Assembly: GCA_002753275.1 (NCBI GenBank)
Contig: PEAA01000007.1
Location: 1 to 64,000 of the forward strand
Reading direction: 5' to 3'
DNA length: 64,000 nucleotides
Source: Zetaproteobacteria bacterium
GTDB lineage: Bacteria; Pseudomonadota; Zetaproteobacteria; Mariprofundales; Mariprofundaceae
The notes under the pieces were generated by a model. It was not told the origin of the DNA and did no database searches. It was given only the letters and a program-made list of their open reading frames with translations. Positions 54,072 to 62,972 of the stretch are shown here, piece after piece; positions within the stretch are counted from its first letter, which is position 1, and every line of letters begins with the position of its first letter. The translations under genes and the position numbers were made by a program.

Positions 54072-54608
54072 ATGCCTTATGTGTTGTTGACCGTTTCGGG
54101 ACGAGACCGAGCAGGGATTGTGTGTGATGTTGCCGATGCGTTGTTGCATGTGGATGCCAATATTGAGGACTCTTCAATGACTGCGTTGCGTGGGCGATTT
54201 ACCATGATGATGGTTGTTCATTTGCCCGAACAAAAAGAGCTGACGCTTTTCAAAGCAGTGATGACGGAACTTGAGCAGCGTACTGCTTTAACGGTTCGTT
54301 CTGAAATGATTGAAGATGCGGATATGGTGTTGCTTCCTGAAGAGCCCGATTGTGTCATTACGGTTTCAGGTGCAGATCAAGCGGGTATCGTTTTTTCTGT
54401 GACGGAATTGTTGGTCAAACACAATATTTCGGTGGTGGATGTTTCAACGCGTGCGCGTAGCTCAAACCACGGCGATCTCTATATGATGGCGCTTGAAGCG
54501 GTCGGCTTAGATGATCAGGAAGATGCTCTGCGTGGTGAATTGCGTTTGCTGGCGCAACAGTTGTCTGTTGATATTGAGCTGCATAGCTTGGATAAGAGTA
54601 TTTTTTAG
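54072..54608 (+). CDS. Protein with two ACT domains (GcvR-like)
   Basis: The 178-residue protein consists of two ACT domains: VLLTVSGRDRAGIVCDVADALLHVDANIEDSS (about 4-75) and CVITVSGADQAGIVFSVTELLVKHNISVVDVSTRA (about 90-165). This plan matches the glycine cleavage repressor-like GcvR group, amino-acid-binding regulators without a DNA-binding domain. The ligand is unknown and no gcv genes are near. ATG 54072 is preferred over an in-frame codon at 54015, because AAGGAG stands nine bases before it and the first ACT domain starts right there. Confidence 0.87.
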   Translation: MPYVLLTVSGRDRAGIVCDVADALLHVDANIEDSSMTALRGRFTMMMVVHLPEQKELTLFKAVMTELEQRTALTVRSEMIEDADMVLLPEEPDCVITVSGADQAGIVFSVTELLVKHNISVVDVSTRARSSNHGDLYMMALEAVGLDDQEDALRGELRLLAQQLSVDIELHSLDKSIF

Positions 54609-54611
54609 CCT

Positions 54612-55151
54612 ATGACGGTTGTCGATACGGCAGAAAATCAACAAGAAGCAGCGGTAATATTGCAACAGCCTGACTTGAGGTTGCGTCAACGGTCGGTGCA
54701 ACGCCGTTGTTTTGATGCAGAACTTATTGTGCAGGTCAATAATTTAAGAGTGGTTATGCTGCAAGGTGTGGGGGGCGTTGGAATTGCTGCGCCGCAAATT
54801 GGCTGGTTTGAACGGGTGATTGTTGTCGATTGCAGCTTGGCAAACCGTCCATGCCGTCATCATGGATTGTTGATGATGGTCAATCCTCGCATTGTTGACG
54901 CATCAGAAAAGATGAAGCTTGGCCGTGAAGGTTGTCTTTCAGTTCCCGATTGGGTTGGAATGGTAGAGAGGCACCAGATGGTGAGGGTTGCTTATGAAGA
55001 TCTTATGGGTGTATCGCAAGTGATTGAGAGTCACCACTATGAAGCTCGCGTTATTCAACATGAAATCGATCACTTGGATGGTGTGCTTTTTACCGATCGT
55101 GTCGTTTCTACGCGTGATTTGGTTCGTCGGATGGTGCTTGACCAAGTGTGA
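54612..55151 (+). CDS. def: Peptide deformylase
   Basis: The metal enzyme removes the formyl group from nascent proteins. All three motifs are seen: GVGIAAPQIGW (motif 1), EGCLSVPDW (motif 2, with the metal-binding cysteine) and IQHEIDHLDG (motif 3, HExxH). At 179 residues with a N-terminal extension before LQQPDLRLRQRS, it is of the type I proteobacterial class, although the C-terminal helix is short. It starts three bases after the ACT protein. Confidence 0.95.
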   Translation: MTVVDTAENQQEAAVILQQPDLRLRQRSVQRRCFDAELIVQVNNLRVVMLQGVGGVGIAAPQIGWFERVIVVDCSLANRPCRHHGLLMMVNPRIVDASEKMKLGREGCLSVPDWVGMVERHQMVRVAYEDLMGVSQVIESHHYEARVIQHEIDHLDGVLFTDRVVSTRDLVRRMVLDQV

Positions 55152-55201
55152 TGTTGAACATAGGTTGTGATAATCAACTGGGTTGAGGTGCGCGCGTTAC
55201 A

Positions 55202-56491
55202 ATGATTGGATGGTTTAAGATAGTTATTAGCACGCTTTCGTTGTTCTGTTTGATGGTGTTTTCGATGCCATCTGCGATAGCCCGTGATGCTGCTATTTTA
55301 GATGTCCGGCTCTGGACTGCCCCCGATCATACTCGGGTCGTTTTTGATTTGAATAAATCGGTGCAGTACCGTGTTTTTCCATTAAGCAATCCTGACAGGA
55401 TTGTTGTAGACCTCTTTAAAAGCGATCTGAAAGTGGATCGTTTAAAACTTCCCTTGCCTGATCCTGCGATTACTAAGGTGCGTTACGGCAAGCATGAACC
55501 CTCAACCTCACGCTTTGTCTTTGTGACCAAAGAGGCTCTCACTTCGGAATCATTTTTGTTAAATCCAAGTAAAGACAAGCCTTACCGTCTTGTTGTTGAC
55601 TTTAAACGAAAATTGAAACAACAGCCCAAAGAGAAAGATGTCACTGTAACGAAAGATGTTCGTGGGAAAAAAACGATTATTATTGCTATTGATGCTGGGC
55701 ATGGCGGCGAAGATCCTGGCGCTATTGGTCGCAATGGACTGAAAGAGAAGACTGTTACTTTGGCTGTGGCAAAAGCATTGGAGAACGCTGTTAATGGTCG
55801 TGCGGGGATGCGGGCTGTATTGACGCGAAAAGGTGATTATTATGTCTCTCTTAAAGGGCGTGTAAAAAGAGCCCGCGATGCCCATGCCGATATGATGATT
55901 AGTATCCATGCCGATGCTGTTAAACAGCGCTATGTTGAGGGGGCAAGTGTTTATACGCTTTCTGATCGCGGAGCGACGCCCGATAAAGTTGCAGCTGCCC
56001 TTGCTGCAAAAGAGAATGCTGCCGATGAAGTGGGGGGGGCGGGCCCATTCGCCATGGACGATCCATTGCTGAATATGATTTTAGGTGACATGGCAAAAAA
56101 AGATAGTTTGATCAGTGCTGAGATTTTGGCGAAGCAGGTGTTAAAAGATTTGGCAACGGTTGGGCCGATTAAGTATGAGCATCCTAAAAAAGCGCGATTT
56201 GTTGTGTTAGGAGCGCTTGAGGTGCCCAGTGTGTTGGTTGAGGTTGATTTTATTTCAAATCCAAACAGAGAGAAGGTCTTGAATAATAAAAGACACCAGG
56301 AAAAATTAGCAGCGGCGCTTTTGTCTGCCAGCGAAAACTATCTTCGTCGCCAAGGGTTGCTTGATTCAGAGAATCGTCGTGCGGATGTTGAAGTCGATTT
56401 GGGCCATGAGACCGTGAAGATGGAGTTTCCCTGTGCGAATGATTGCCAACGCGTGTCATTGCTTGGTAAACCTGTATCATTGTTGCCATGA
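55202..56491 (+). CDS. amiC: N-acetylmuramoyl-L-alanine amidase (AmiC type, AMIN plus amidase_3)
   Basis: The periplasmic enzyme cuts the stem peptide from septal peptidoglycan to separate daughter cells. A signal peptide (residues 1-27, ending in SAIA) precedes an AMIN domain (about 30-140, ILDVRLWTAPDHTRVVFDL) and the amidase_3 domain (about 160-400) with zinc ligands in AIDAGHGGEDPGA, a later Glu near DEVGG..., SIHADA and EVDFISN. At 429 residues it is full length. A run of eight G lies at 56032-56039. The stop overlaps msbA by four bases. Confidence 0.94.
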   Translation: MIGWFKIVISTLSLFCLMVFSMPSAIARDAAILDVRLWTAPDHTRVVFDLNKSVQYRVFPLSNPDRIVVDLFKSDLKVDRLKLPLPDPAITKVRYGKHEPSTSRFVFVTKEALTSESFLLNPSKDKPYRLVVDFKRKLKQQPKEKDVTVTKDVRGKKTIIIAIDAGHGGEDPGAIGRNGLKEKTVTLAVAKALENAVNGRAGMRAVLTRKGDYYVSLKGRVKRARDAHADMMISIHADAVKQRYVEGASVYTLSDRGATPDKVAAALAAKENAADEVGGAGPFAMDDPLLNMILGDMAKKDSLISAEILAKQVLKDLATVGPIKYEHPKKARFVVLGALEVPSVLVEVDFISNPNREKVLNNKRHQEKLAAALLSASENYLRRQGLLDSENRRADVEVDLGHETVKMEFPCANDCQRVSLLGKPVSLLP

Positions 56492-58242
56492 ATCATCTCT
56501 ATCGTCGCCTCTTACAGTTTTTAAAGCCCTATAAAGGGCGTCTTTTTGTGGCGATGTTCTGTATGGTGGTGCTTGCAGCCTGTACAGCTGCATTGGCATG
56601 GATGTTAAAGCCAGCGCTCGATCAAGCATTGGCGGGTGGAAATCAACGCTATATCTACTTGATTCCACTTGGGATTATCGGGCTCTATTTCATTAAAGGC
56701 ATTGCTTATTATGGTCAGAGTTACTTTATGGCTTATATCGGGCAACGGGTCATTACCGACCTTCGTAACTATATGTATGACCGGCTTACTTCACAGTCTT
56801 TGTCGTTCTTTGCCCATCGTAAAACGGGCGAAATTCTGGCCAGGATTGGTTATGATGTCACCTTGGTTCAGGGGGCGGTGAGTACTGCGATTACCGCATT
56901 AATGCGTGATGTGGCGACGATTATTTTTTTAACCGCTGTGATTCTTTATCAGGATTGGAAATTGGCATTGATGTCGATGATGTTATTTCCATTGGTGATC
57001 TATCCTATTGCGAGGTTTGGTAAAAAAATTCGACATGCAACCTCGGAGGGACAAGTCTCGATGGGCGAAATGACCAGTTTGGTTGAAGAGACCATCGGTG
57101 GGGTACGCGTTGTTAAAGCCTTTGGTATGGAGGCGTATGAGCAACGCCGTTTTAGAGCCTTGACGCAGCGTTTCTTTAGTCACCAAATGCGCGCGATGCG
57201 CGTGCAAGCGCTCTCTTTTCCGATTATGGAATTGTTGGCCGGTTTTTGTGTTGCGGGTGTTTTGTACTATGGCGGTTCTCAGGTGGCTGCGGGGTTTTCG
57301 ACGCCTGGCGCATTGATGTCTTTCTTGGCTGCGATGATTATGCTCTATGAACCTGTAAAACGCTTATCAGCTGCGAATAACCAGATTCAACAAGGTCTCT
57401 CTGCTGCAGAGAGGATTTTTGATTTGGCCGATGAAGAGATTGCGGTCGTTGATTGTGACGACGCGGTCGATTTAAGTGGTAACTTTGTGGCTTCGGTCGC
57501 TTTTGAGTCGGTGCAGTTGAAGTATCCCAATGCAGAAAAGGCGGTGCTTGATCATATTCACTTTTCAGTAGCTCCTGGAGAAGTGGTGGCTCTTGTCGGG
57601 AAAAGTGGTGCAGGAAAAACATCGTTGGCGAGTTTGGTTCCACGCTTCCTGGATGTCTCTGCTGGGGTGGTTCGGGTTAGTGGTGAAGATGTTCGTCATG
57701 TGACGCAAGACTCTTTGCGGCAGCATATTGCTTTGGTTACCCAAGAGGTGATTCTATTTAACGATACGGTGCTGAATAATGTTGCTTATGGGCACGATGA
57801 GATTGATCGTGAAAAGGTGATTGCGGTAGCCAAGGCTGCCAATGCCCATGAATTTATTATGAAAATGCCACAAGGGTATGATACTCTGGTGGGAGAGCGC
57901 GGGGTGATTTTGTCTGGCGGGCAGCGCCAACGCATCTCTCTGGCGCGTGCATTGCTAAAAGATGCTCCCATTTTAATTTTGGATGAGGCGACCAGCAGTC
58001 TGGATACGGAGTCGGAACGCTTGGTACAAGAAGCCATTGATCGTTTGATGCAGGGTCGTACGGTGATCGTGATTGCGCACAGGCTCTCTACTATTCGTCA
58101 TGCGGATAAGATCGTCGTGCTTGATCATGGCCAGGTGGCACAGATGGGGCAACATGAACTGCTTTTACAAGAGGGTGGGCTCTATTCTGAGCTTTACCAT
58201 ATGCAGTTTGAACAACAGGGTGATGTTGATTCTGTCATATGA
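56488..58242 (+). CDS. msbA: Lipid A export ATP-binding/permease protein MsbA
   Basis: This 584-residue half-transporter flips lipid A-core across the inner membrane as a homodimer. Six membrane helices occupy residues about 15-310, then the nucleotide-binding domain with Walker A GKSGAGKTS, signature LSGGQRQRISLARALL, Walker B PILILDEATSSLD and the H-loop in IAHRLST. The overlap with amiC and with the DUF374 gene makes this an envelope operon. Its place beside an acyltransferase supports MsbA over a generic multidrug exporter. Confidence 0.93.
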   Translation: MNHLYRRLLQFLKPYKGRLFVAMFCMVVLAACTAALAWMLKPALDQALAGGNQRYIYLIPLGIIGLYFIKGIAYYGQSYFMAYIGQRVITDLRNYMYDRLTSQSLSFFAHRKTGEILARIGYDVTLVQGAVSTAITALMRDVATIIFLTAVILYQDWKLALMSMMLFPLVIYPIARFGKKIRHATSEGQVSMGEMTSLVEETIGGVRVVKAFGMEAYEQRRFRALTQRFFSHQMRAMRVQALSFPIMELLAGFCVAGVLYYGGSQVAAGFSTPGALMSFLAAMIMLYEPVKRLSAANNQIQQGLSAAERIFDLADEEIAVVDCDDAVDLSGNFVASVAFESVQLKYPNAEKAVLDHIHFSVAPGEVVALVGKSGAGKTSLASLVPRFLDVSAGVVRVSGEDVRHVTQDSLRQHIALVTQEVILFNDTVLNNVAYGHDEIDREKVIAVAKAANAHEFIMKMPQGYDTLVGERGVILSGGQRQRISLARALLKDAPILILDEATSSLDTESERLVQEAIDRLMQGRTVIVIAHRLSTIRHADKIVVLDHGQVAQMGQHELLLQEGGLYSELYHMQFEQQGDVDSVI

Positions 58243-58928
58243 AGGGTGGAGATGGCGTCTATTCGATCGCATGGAAGCAGCGTGTGATTATCTGGTTGGT
58301 TCCGCAGTTGATTCGTGTGATCTATTTTTTCTTAAGTCGATCGATTTGTTGGCAGTTTGTTGGCAATGTTTACCATGCAGGTCAACCTGAGCGGTTTCTG
58401 CTCGCATTCTGGCATGCGCGTTTATTGATGATGCCTTATGCGTTTCGTCAATGGCAAGGCTATATGTTGATTTCAGACCATCGTGATGGTGGTTTTATTG
58501 CCGATACCATGCGTTTGATTGGTATTCGAACCATTCGTGGCTCAACCACGCGGGGGGGGGCCAGAGCCATGCTGCAAATGTTACGCAAAGTGAAGCAAGA
58601 AGCATGTGATTTGGGTATTACTCCGGATGGCCCCAAAGGTCCGCGTGAAGTGGTTCAGCAAGGGACTGTGCAGATGGCCATTAAATCGGGATTGCCAATT
58701 TTACCTGTATGTTATGCAAGTGATCGCTGTTGGCGTGCAAACTCATGGGACCATTTTTATATCCCTAAACCCTTTTCTCGTGGTGTGATGGTTTATGGTG
58801 AATATGTTTATTTGACGGCTGAAGAGCCATTCGAATCGGCATTGGCCAGAGTGCAGCAGGCGATGGATGAGACGCAGGCACGGGCAGATGCTTTTTTCAT
58901 TTCCGAACACCTTAACACGAAGGGTTAA
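58239..58928 (+). CDS. DUF374-family lysophospholipid acyltransferase-like protein
   Basis: The 229-residue protein has the DUF374 layout: an N-terminal membrane segment (about 10-30), FLLAFWHARLLMMPYA, the HxxxxD-like SDHRDGGFIA, RGSTTRGGARAMLQMLR, TPDGPKGPREVVQQG and PILPVCYASDRCWRANSWDHFYIPKPFSR. The family is related to PlsC acyltransferases and has been linked to lipid A or lipoprotein-linked lipid metabolism, but no specific reaction is known to me. It overlaps msbA by four bases. A run of nine G at 58552-58560 sits in the RGGA part of its coding sequence. Confidence 0.85.
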   Translation: MKGGDGVYSIAWKQRVIIWLVPQLIRVIYFFLSRSICWQFVGNVYHAGQPERFLLAFWHARLLMMPYAFRQWQGYMLISDHRDGGFIADTMRLIGIRTIRGSTTRGGARAMLQMLRKVKQEACDLGITPDGPKGPREVVQQGTVQMAIKSGLPILPVCYASDRCWRANSWDHFYIPKPFSRGVMVYGEYVYLTAEEPFESALARVQQAMDETQARADAFFISEHLNTKG

Positions 58929-58934
58929 ATTGTC

Positions 58935-59399
58935 ATGATTGTCATTTCTGTGGCGAGACAAATACTCATTCATCGTCGTAAGTTTGGTGTGCGGCGCATC
59001 TACCCGATTTCAACAGCAAAAAAAGGTGTGGGTAATTGTCAAGGGAGCTTTCAAACTCCGATTGGGCGGCATCAGGTGATCGATAAAATTGGTGAAGGTC
59101 AGCCCCGAATGACTGTGTTTAAAGCACGAAATCCGGAGGGGATTTATCGGCCTGGGATTGATCAGGCAGACGGTGATTGGATTTTAAGTCGCATTTTACG
59201 CTTGGGCGGCTGTCAAACAGGTTATAATCATCGTGGTCAAGTGGATAGTTACCATCGCTATATCTATATTCATGGAACACAAGACGAGGCGCACTTGGGC
59301 ACTCCTGCATCCCATGGGTGTATTCGCATGAACAACGATGATGTTATCGATCTTTTTTCCTATGTTGATGTTGGTGAGCGGGTCTATATTCGGGTTTAA
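58935..59399 (+). CDS. L,D-transpeptidase catalytic domain protein (YkuD family)
   Basis: The 154-residue protein is nearly all YkuD domain, with the catalytic signature IHGTQDEAHLGTPASHGCIRMNNDDV (catalytic Cys in SHGCIR). Such enzymes crosslink peptidoglycan or attach lipoproteins. No signal peptide is visible at this start (MIVISVARQILIHRRKFG), so either the true start lies elsewhere, export uses another route, or it acts on precursors. It comes six bases after the DUF374 gene, at the end of the amiC-msbA operon. Confidence 0.88.
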   Translation: MIVISVARQILIHRRKFGVRRIYPISTAKKGVGNCQGSFQTPIGRHQVIDKIGEGQPRMTVFKARNPEGIYRPGIDQADGDWILSRILRLGGCQTGYNHRGQVDSYHRYIYIHGTQDEAHLGTPASHGCIRMNNDDVIDLFSYVDVGERVYIRV

Positions 59400-59418
59400 T
59401 TGTTAAATTGCTTGAGCC

Positions 59419-60381
59419 TTAAATATGTTGCAAGGATTGATGGTGGCTCCATTCGATCCAATTGCCTTCGAGTAGTCCTGCATCGACACTGATAAGATGA
59501 TCAAATTGCCAAAATGTAAGAACCGCTTCAGTGATTGCCAGTCCTGCCACAATGAGATCTTCCCGTCCTTTTTCAATGGTTGGCATCACAAGACGCTCAG
59601 CATTGCTTTTTTGTAATAGACGATCTCTTAAGTTATAAAAGTCAGTGAGAGCAATATAACAGTTGTTGATTTGATTGACATCGTAGGTGTTCAGGTTGAG
59701 GTAGGTTGCTGCCAGTGTGGTGATTGTTCCTGCGGTACCAACCAAATGGTTCGCAGGTTTTTCTAGCCAACTTGTGCCAAGACTGTGCAAATAGTGCAAT
59801 GCATCATCCACCATCGCCTGATAGTCTGGCGGTGATATTGGGTCACTTTGTGCATGGCGGTAGGTGTGAACGACACCTAAAGGTTGGCTGATTGCTTGCA
59901 CCAATTGTTGCGCCTTGACCTGAATAAATTCAGTGCTTCCTCCACCAATGTCAAAGAGCAACATCGCTTGGGCGATCGCAGGGTCGAGTGCCGATGTCGC
60001 ACCAAGAAGTGATAAACGGGCTTCAGTATCACCATCAATAATGTGAATGGTTATTCCCGTTTCATCCTCGACTTGTTGGCACAATTCACTGGCATTGTCA
60101 GAGAGCCGCAATGCTGCGGTTGCTACCGCACGAAGGTGGCTGAGAGGCGTTTGATGTTCATCAAGGTGTTGCCGAAAGTCGCGAAGGCATTGCCGTGCAC
60201 GGATGATGGCAGCTTCCGATAATCGGCCATTTTGACGCACCCCTTCCCCCAGTCGAGTTACTTGATGGGTGTAAAAAATCTGTTGGCCGATGGGGTGATC
60301 GGGGTGTTGGTCGGCGATGCGTAAACGCATGGTGTTGGAACCGATGTCGATACTGGCGAAGCGTTGGTCGTGATCCATCAT
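59419..60381 (-). CDS. ppx: Exopolyphosphatase / pppGpp phosphohydrolase family protein
   Basis: The roughly 320-residue protein has the ASKHA-type fold of the Ppx/GppA family: FASIDIGSNTMRLRIAD near the start, LLFDIGGGSTEFIQ, LGVVHTY and GTAGTITTLAATYL. It contains only the two N-terminal actin-like domains; the HD-like C-terminal domains of E. coli Ppx are absent, so it belongs to the short form. Function as exopolyphosphatase or guanosine pentaphosphatase cannot be separated here. ATG 60381 follows AGGAGGAG and overlaps the stop of the upstream gene (ATGA). Confidence 0.88.
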   Translation of the reverse strand: MMDHDQRFASIDIGSNTMRLRIADQHPDHPIGQQIFYTHQVTRLGEGVRQNGRLSEAAIIRARQCLRDFRQHLDEHQTPLSHLRAVATAALRLSDNASELCQQVEDETGITIHIIDGDTEARLSLLGATSALDPAIAQAMLLFDIGGGSTEFIQVKAQQLVQAISQPLGVVHTYRHAQSDPISPPDYQAMVDDALHYLHSLGTSWLEKPANHLVGTAGTITTLAATYLNLNTYDVNQINNCYIALTDFYNLRDRLLQKSNAERLVMPTIEKGREDLIVAGLAITEAVLTFWQFDHLISVDAGLLEGNWIEWSHHQSLQHI

Positions 60382-60893
60382 GACTCCTCCTGATGATATT
60401 TTTGTGCAAGTTCCATATAGCGTTTGGCAGAGATCAATAAGAATTCTCTCTCTTTTGCTTTGAGAGGTCGAATCTCTTTGGCAGGAGAGCCTGCATAGAG
60501 GAATCCACTTTTGAGGATTTTTCCTTCGGTTACTAGAGAGCCTGCTGCCAAAAGGGATCCGCACTCCATGACGGCTTGATCCATGATGATGGATCCCATG
60601 CCGACAAGACAATTCGATTGAATTTCACAACCATGTAAAATGACTCGGTGGCCAACGGTGACATCATCGCCGATCACGCAAGGGGTGCGTTGGTAACTCG
60701 TATGCAGCGTGCAGTGCTCTTGAATGTTGGTGCGTGCGCCAATGTGGATGGCCTCAACATCACCGCGTAAGACGCTCTGATGCCAAATGCTGGAGTATTC
60801 ACCGATTGTGACTTGCCCGATAACTTCTGCCGAGGAGGCGATAAAGACGCCCATTTCAATTTGAGGACGCCACTGTTCAAAAGGACTAATCAT
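60378..60893 (-). CDS. Gamma-carbonic anhydrase-like hexapeptide-repeat protein
   Basis: The 171-residue left-handed beta helix is built of hexapeptide repeats (IGQVTIGEYSSIW, IGARTNIQEHCTLH, IGDDVTVGHRVILHGCEI). Three histidines stand where gamma-carbonic anhydrases bind metal: one in NIQEHCTLH and two in VGHRVILHGC. Family members (YrdA, PaaY, CaiE) often lack proven anhydrase activity, so the enzymatic call is inference. A C-terminal helix completes it. It is coupled to ppx by a four-base overlap. Confidence 0.87.
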   Translation of the reverse strand: MISPFEQWRPQIEMGVFIASSAEVIGQVTIGEYSSIWHQSVLRGDVEAIHIGARTNIQEHCTLHTSYQRTPCVIGDDVTVGHRVILHGCEIQSNCLVGMGSIIMDQAVMECGSLLAAGSLVTEGKILKSGFLYAGSPAKEIRPLKAKEREFLLISAKRYMELAQKYHQEES

Positions 60894-60906
60894 ATAAGCT
60901 CCATGG

Positions 60907-61791
60907 TTAGATTTTTTTTAAGAGAACCTTTTTTCTCAATAGTTCATGGTTTCTGTTGTCAAAAATGATAATTTCAGCCTGTTTAATATCATCTTCCTGG
61001 ATGGCATTCAGAGGGATCGATCCGCGTAAAAAGATGTGTGAAGTTGTGGTGAATGGGAGGTTGCTATCGCCATCAAAGAGGAGTGTTTTTCGTTCATGAT
61101 GATGATCTAGAATGTCAATTTGAATCGATCCTGTGAATATGCGGGATTTGTCAGCCCCCTTGGCTAGAGCAAATTCATAATTCAATATCCCCTTCTCTTG
61201 CGAGATCAAACTCGCCTGAACAAGTGAAACCCCTTTTTCTTTTCGAGCACTAAGTAAGTTTTCAAATGTATTGATGCGTTCAGTAAGGAGAATGTTGTTC
61301 ATTTTTTCCCGTTTGAGAGCATCTTCAAGCGCCTGAATCTTTTCACTTTTCATTAAATCAACCGCATGAATGGTCGCCTTATCTTTCAAAAGTTGGTCCC
61401 GTTCATTTTGTAAATAACTTATTTTGGCAATGAAATGGTCATTTTTCTCAGGGAATAGTCGATGTCCCAATGCAAACGATAGTGTGATGAGCATGAGGAG
61501 AAATATCAGTGTGATCAGGGGATGGAAAATAAATGGGCGATTTGCACGGCCATGTTCACCAATAATAAGCAAGCGTTTGGGTTGCAACAGTAGCTGTTTG
61601 ATTCGGCGTGCAGGCTTGCTCTTTTGTGGGCTTACCGTAGGCTGAAAGTGAATCTTATTTTGTTCAGAATCGTGTTGAAATTGCCGTTGACGCAATATTT
61701 TTTGGCGCATTCGGCGTTTGTGATGCAAGGACCACCGACGCCGAATATTATGCGTTAATGCAGCGTGTGATGAAGTGATTTTTTTATACAT
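60907..61791 (-). CDS. Single-pass membrane protein with coiled coil, DUF6776-like
   Basis: A very basic N-terminus of about 90 residues, rich in R, K, H and Q, precedes one membrane helix (about 91-112, PLITLIFLLMLITLSFALGH), a coiled coil (about 125-185, ISYLQNERDQLLKDKATI and on) and a C-terminal beta-rich domain (about 190-294, LNYEFALAKG, FTGSIQIDILDHH, FFLRGSIP-like). This matches the plan of DUF6776 proteins that sit near argC in several proteobacteria, as far as I recall. Function unknown; a cell-envelope or division role would suit the topology, but this is speculation. It lies 12 bases downstream of argC. Confidence 0.6.
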   Translation of the reverse strand: MYKKITSSHAALTHNIRRRWSLHHKRRMRQKILRQRQFQHDSEQNKIHFQPTVSPQKSKPARRIKQLLLQPKRLLIIGEHGRANRPFIFHPLITLIFLLMLITLSFALGHRLFPEKNDHFIAKISYLQNERDQLLKDKATIHAVDLMKSEKIQALEDALKREKMNNILLTERINTFENLLSARKEKGVSLVQASLISQEKGILNYEFALAKGADKSRIFTGSIQIDILDHHHERKTLLFDGDSNLPFTTTSHIFLRGSIPLNAIQEDDIKQAEIIIFDNRNHELLRKKVLLKKI

Positions 61792-61803
61792 TCCTGTGTG
61801 TGA

Positions 61804-62841
61804 TTATGGCCAGGTTGCATAGCTGCTTAACCCTGTGGTCTCCTCGAATCCAAACATGATGTTGGCATTTTGAATGGCTTGCCCCGAGGCACCTTTGAGC
61901 AAGTTATCAATACAGCTTACAATAACACCACAATTTTCACCGGTGGCGATCATGCCAATGGAGCAGCGGTTGCTACCCCGAACATGGTGGGTGCTGGGCA
62001 GTTCGCCGTAAGGAAGAATTTGGATGAATGGCTCGTTTTGATAGGTTGCACATAAGGTTTCATGCCATGCTTGCGCGTGTCCACCTTGAAGGTGAATGGT
62101 ACTCATCATGCCTCTTGTCATGGGGATAATATGTGGGACAAAGTGAATGTTGGCTGTTAAACCTCCTAAACATTGTGCCCACTCTTCCATCTCCCAGTTG
62201 TGGCGATGTCTGGGTAGTCCATAGGCGGACATTCCTTCGTTAATTTCACAATAAAGTAGATTTGTTTTTGCAGATCGTCCTGCTCCAGATGTTCCTGATT
62301 TTGAATCAACGATAATATAATTGGGGTCAATGAGGCGCTTTTGTAGTAATGGAATAAGGGGAAGCAGTAGCGAGGTTGGGTAGCATCCCGGATTGGCAAG
62401 CAGTTGACAGTTTTTAATACGATCGCGTTGTAGTTCACTGAGCCCATAGATCGCAAGCGGGAAGAGTTCCGGACAGGGGTGTTCTGCTTGGTATGCCTCC
62501 AAATAGGTTTGCGAGGATTGATGACGAAAATCGGCGCTGAGATCGATGACACGCTTTCCGTTGTTGATCAATGACGCAATGATATTTGCTGAAGCGCCAT
62601 GAGGAAGAGCGGTAAAAATCAAAGGGATTGAGTCAGGAATAGGGGTGTCAGAGGCTTGTAGTATCATGTTGGCAATGGCTGGGTTGCCAATGGATGTGAT
62701 AACCTCACCAGCCCGTTTGCCTTGCTGGGAATGGGCTCCCAAGTAGGCGATTTCAAAGTGGGGGTGTTGATCCAGTAGGCGGATAAGCTCTGCTCCGGTA
62801 TAACCGGTAGCTCCAAGGATGGCGACGGGGGTACGATTCAT
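61804..62841 (-). CDS. argC: N-acetyl-gamma-glutamyl-phosphate reductase
   Basis: ArgC makes N-acetylglutamate semialdehyde in arginine synthesis, with NADPH. The N-terminal Rossmann motif ILGATGYTGAELIRLL, the catalytic cysteine in NPGCYPTS and the conserved His in the HxxEM-like RHRHNWEMEEW stretch are all present. The length, 345 residues, is the common type. It follows rplM-rpsI after a 131-base gap that holds a bidirectional terminator. Confidence 0.95.
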   Translation of the reverse strand: MNRTPVAILGATGYTGAELIRLLDQHPHFEIAYLGAHSQQGKRAGEVITSIGNPAIANMILQASDTPIPDSIPLIFTALPHGASANIIASLINNGKRVIDLSADFRHQSSQTYLEAYQAEHPCPELFPLAIYGLSELQRDRIKNCQLLANPGCYPTSLLLPLIPLLQKRLIDPNYIIVDSKSGTSGAGRSAKTNLLYCEINEGMSAYGLPRHRHNWEMEEWAQCLGGLTANIHFVPHIIPMTRGMMSTIHLQGGHAQAWHETLCATYQNEPFIQILPYGELPSTHHVRGSNRCSIGMIATGENCGVIVSCIDNLLKGASGQAIQNANIMFGFEETTGLSSYATWP

Positions 62842-62912
62842 GGGCTGATGTTAGCGCTTTGCCCGTGCGGGTAAAGAGAAATGGCAAGAGAAAGATAAAA
62901 GAATGAAAATAA

Positions 62913-62938
62913 AAAAGGAGAGCCAAAGCTCTCCTTTT
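62913..62938 (-). terminator. Intrinsic terminator after rpsI
   Basis: AAAAGGAGAGC and GCTCTCCTTTT form an 11-base stem with a 4-base loop; read on the minus strand it is followed by further T. It lies about 35 bases after the rpsI stop, so it ends the rplM-rpsI transcript. Confidence 0.85.
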
Positions 62939-62972
62939 GCAACCAGGAAAAAAATCCTGAATGATCGTCTGT

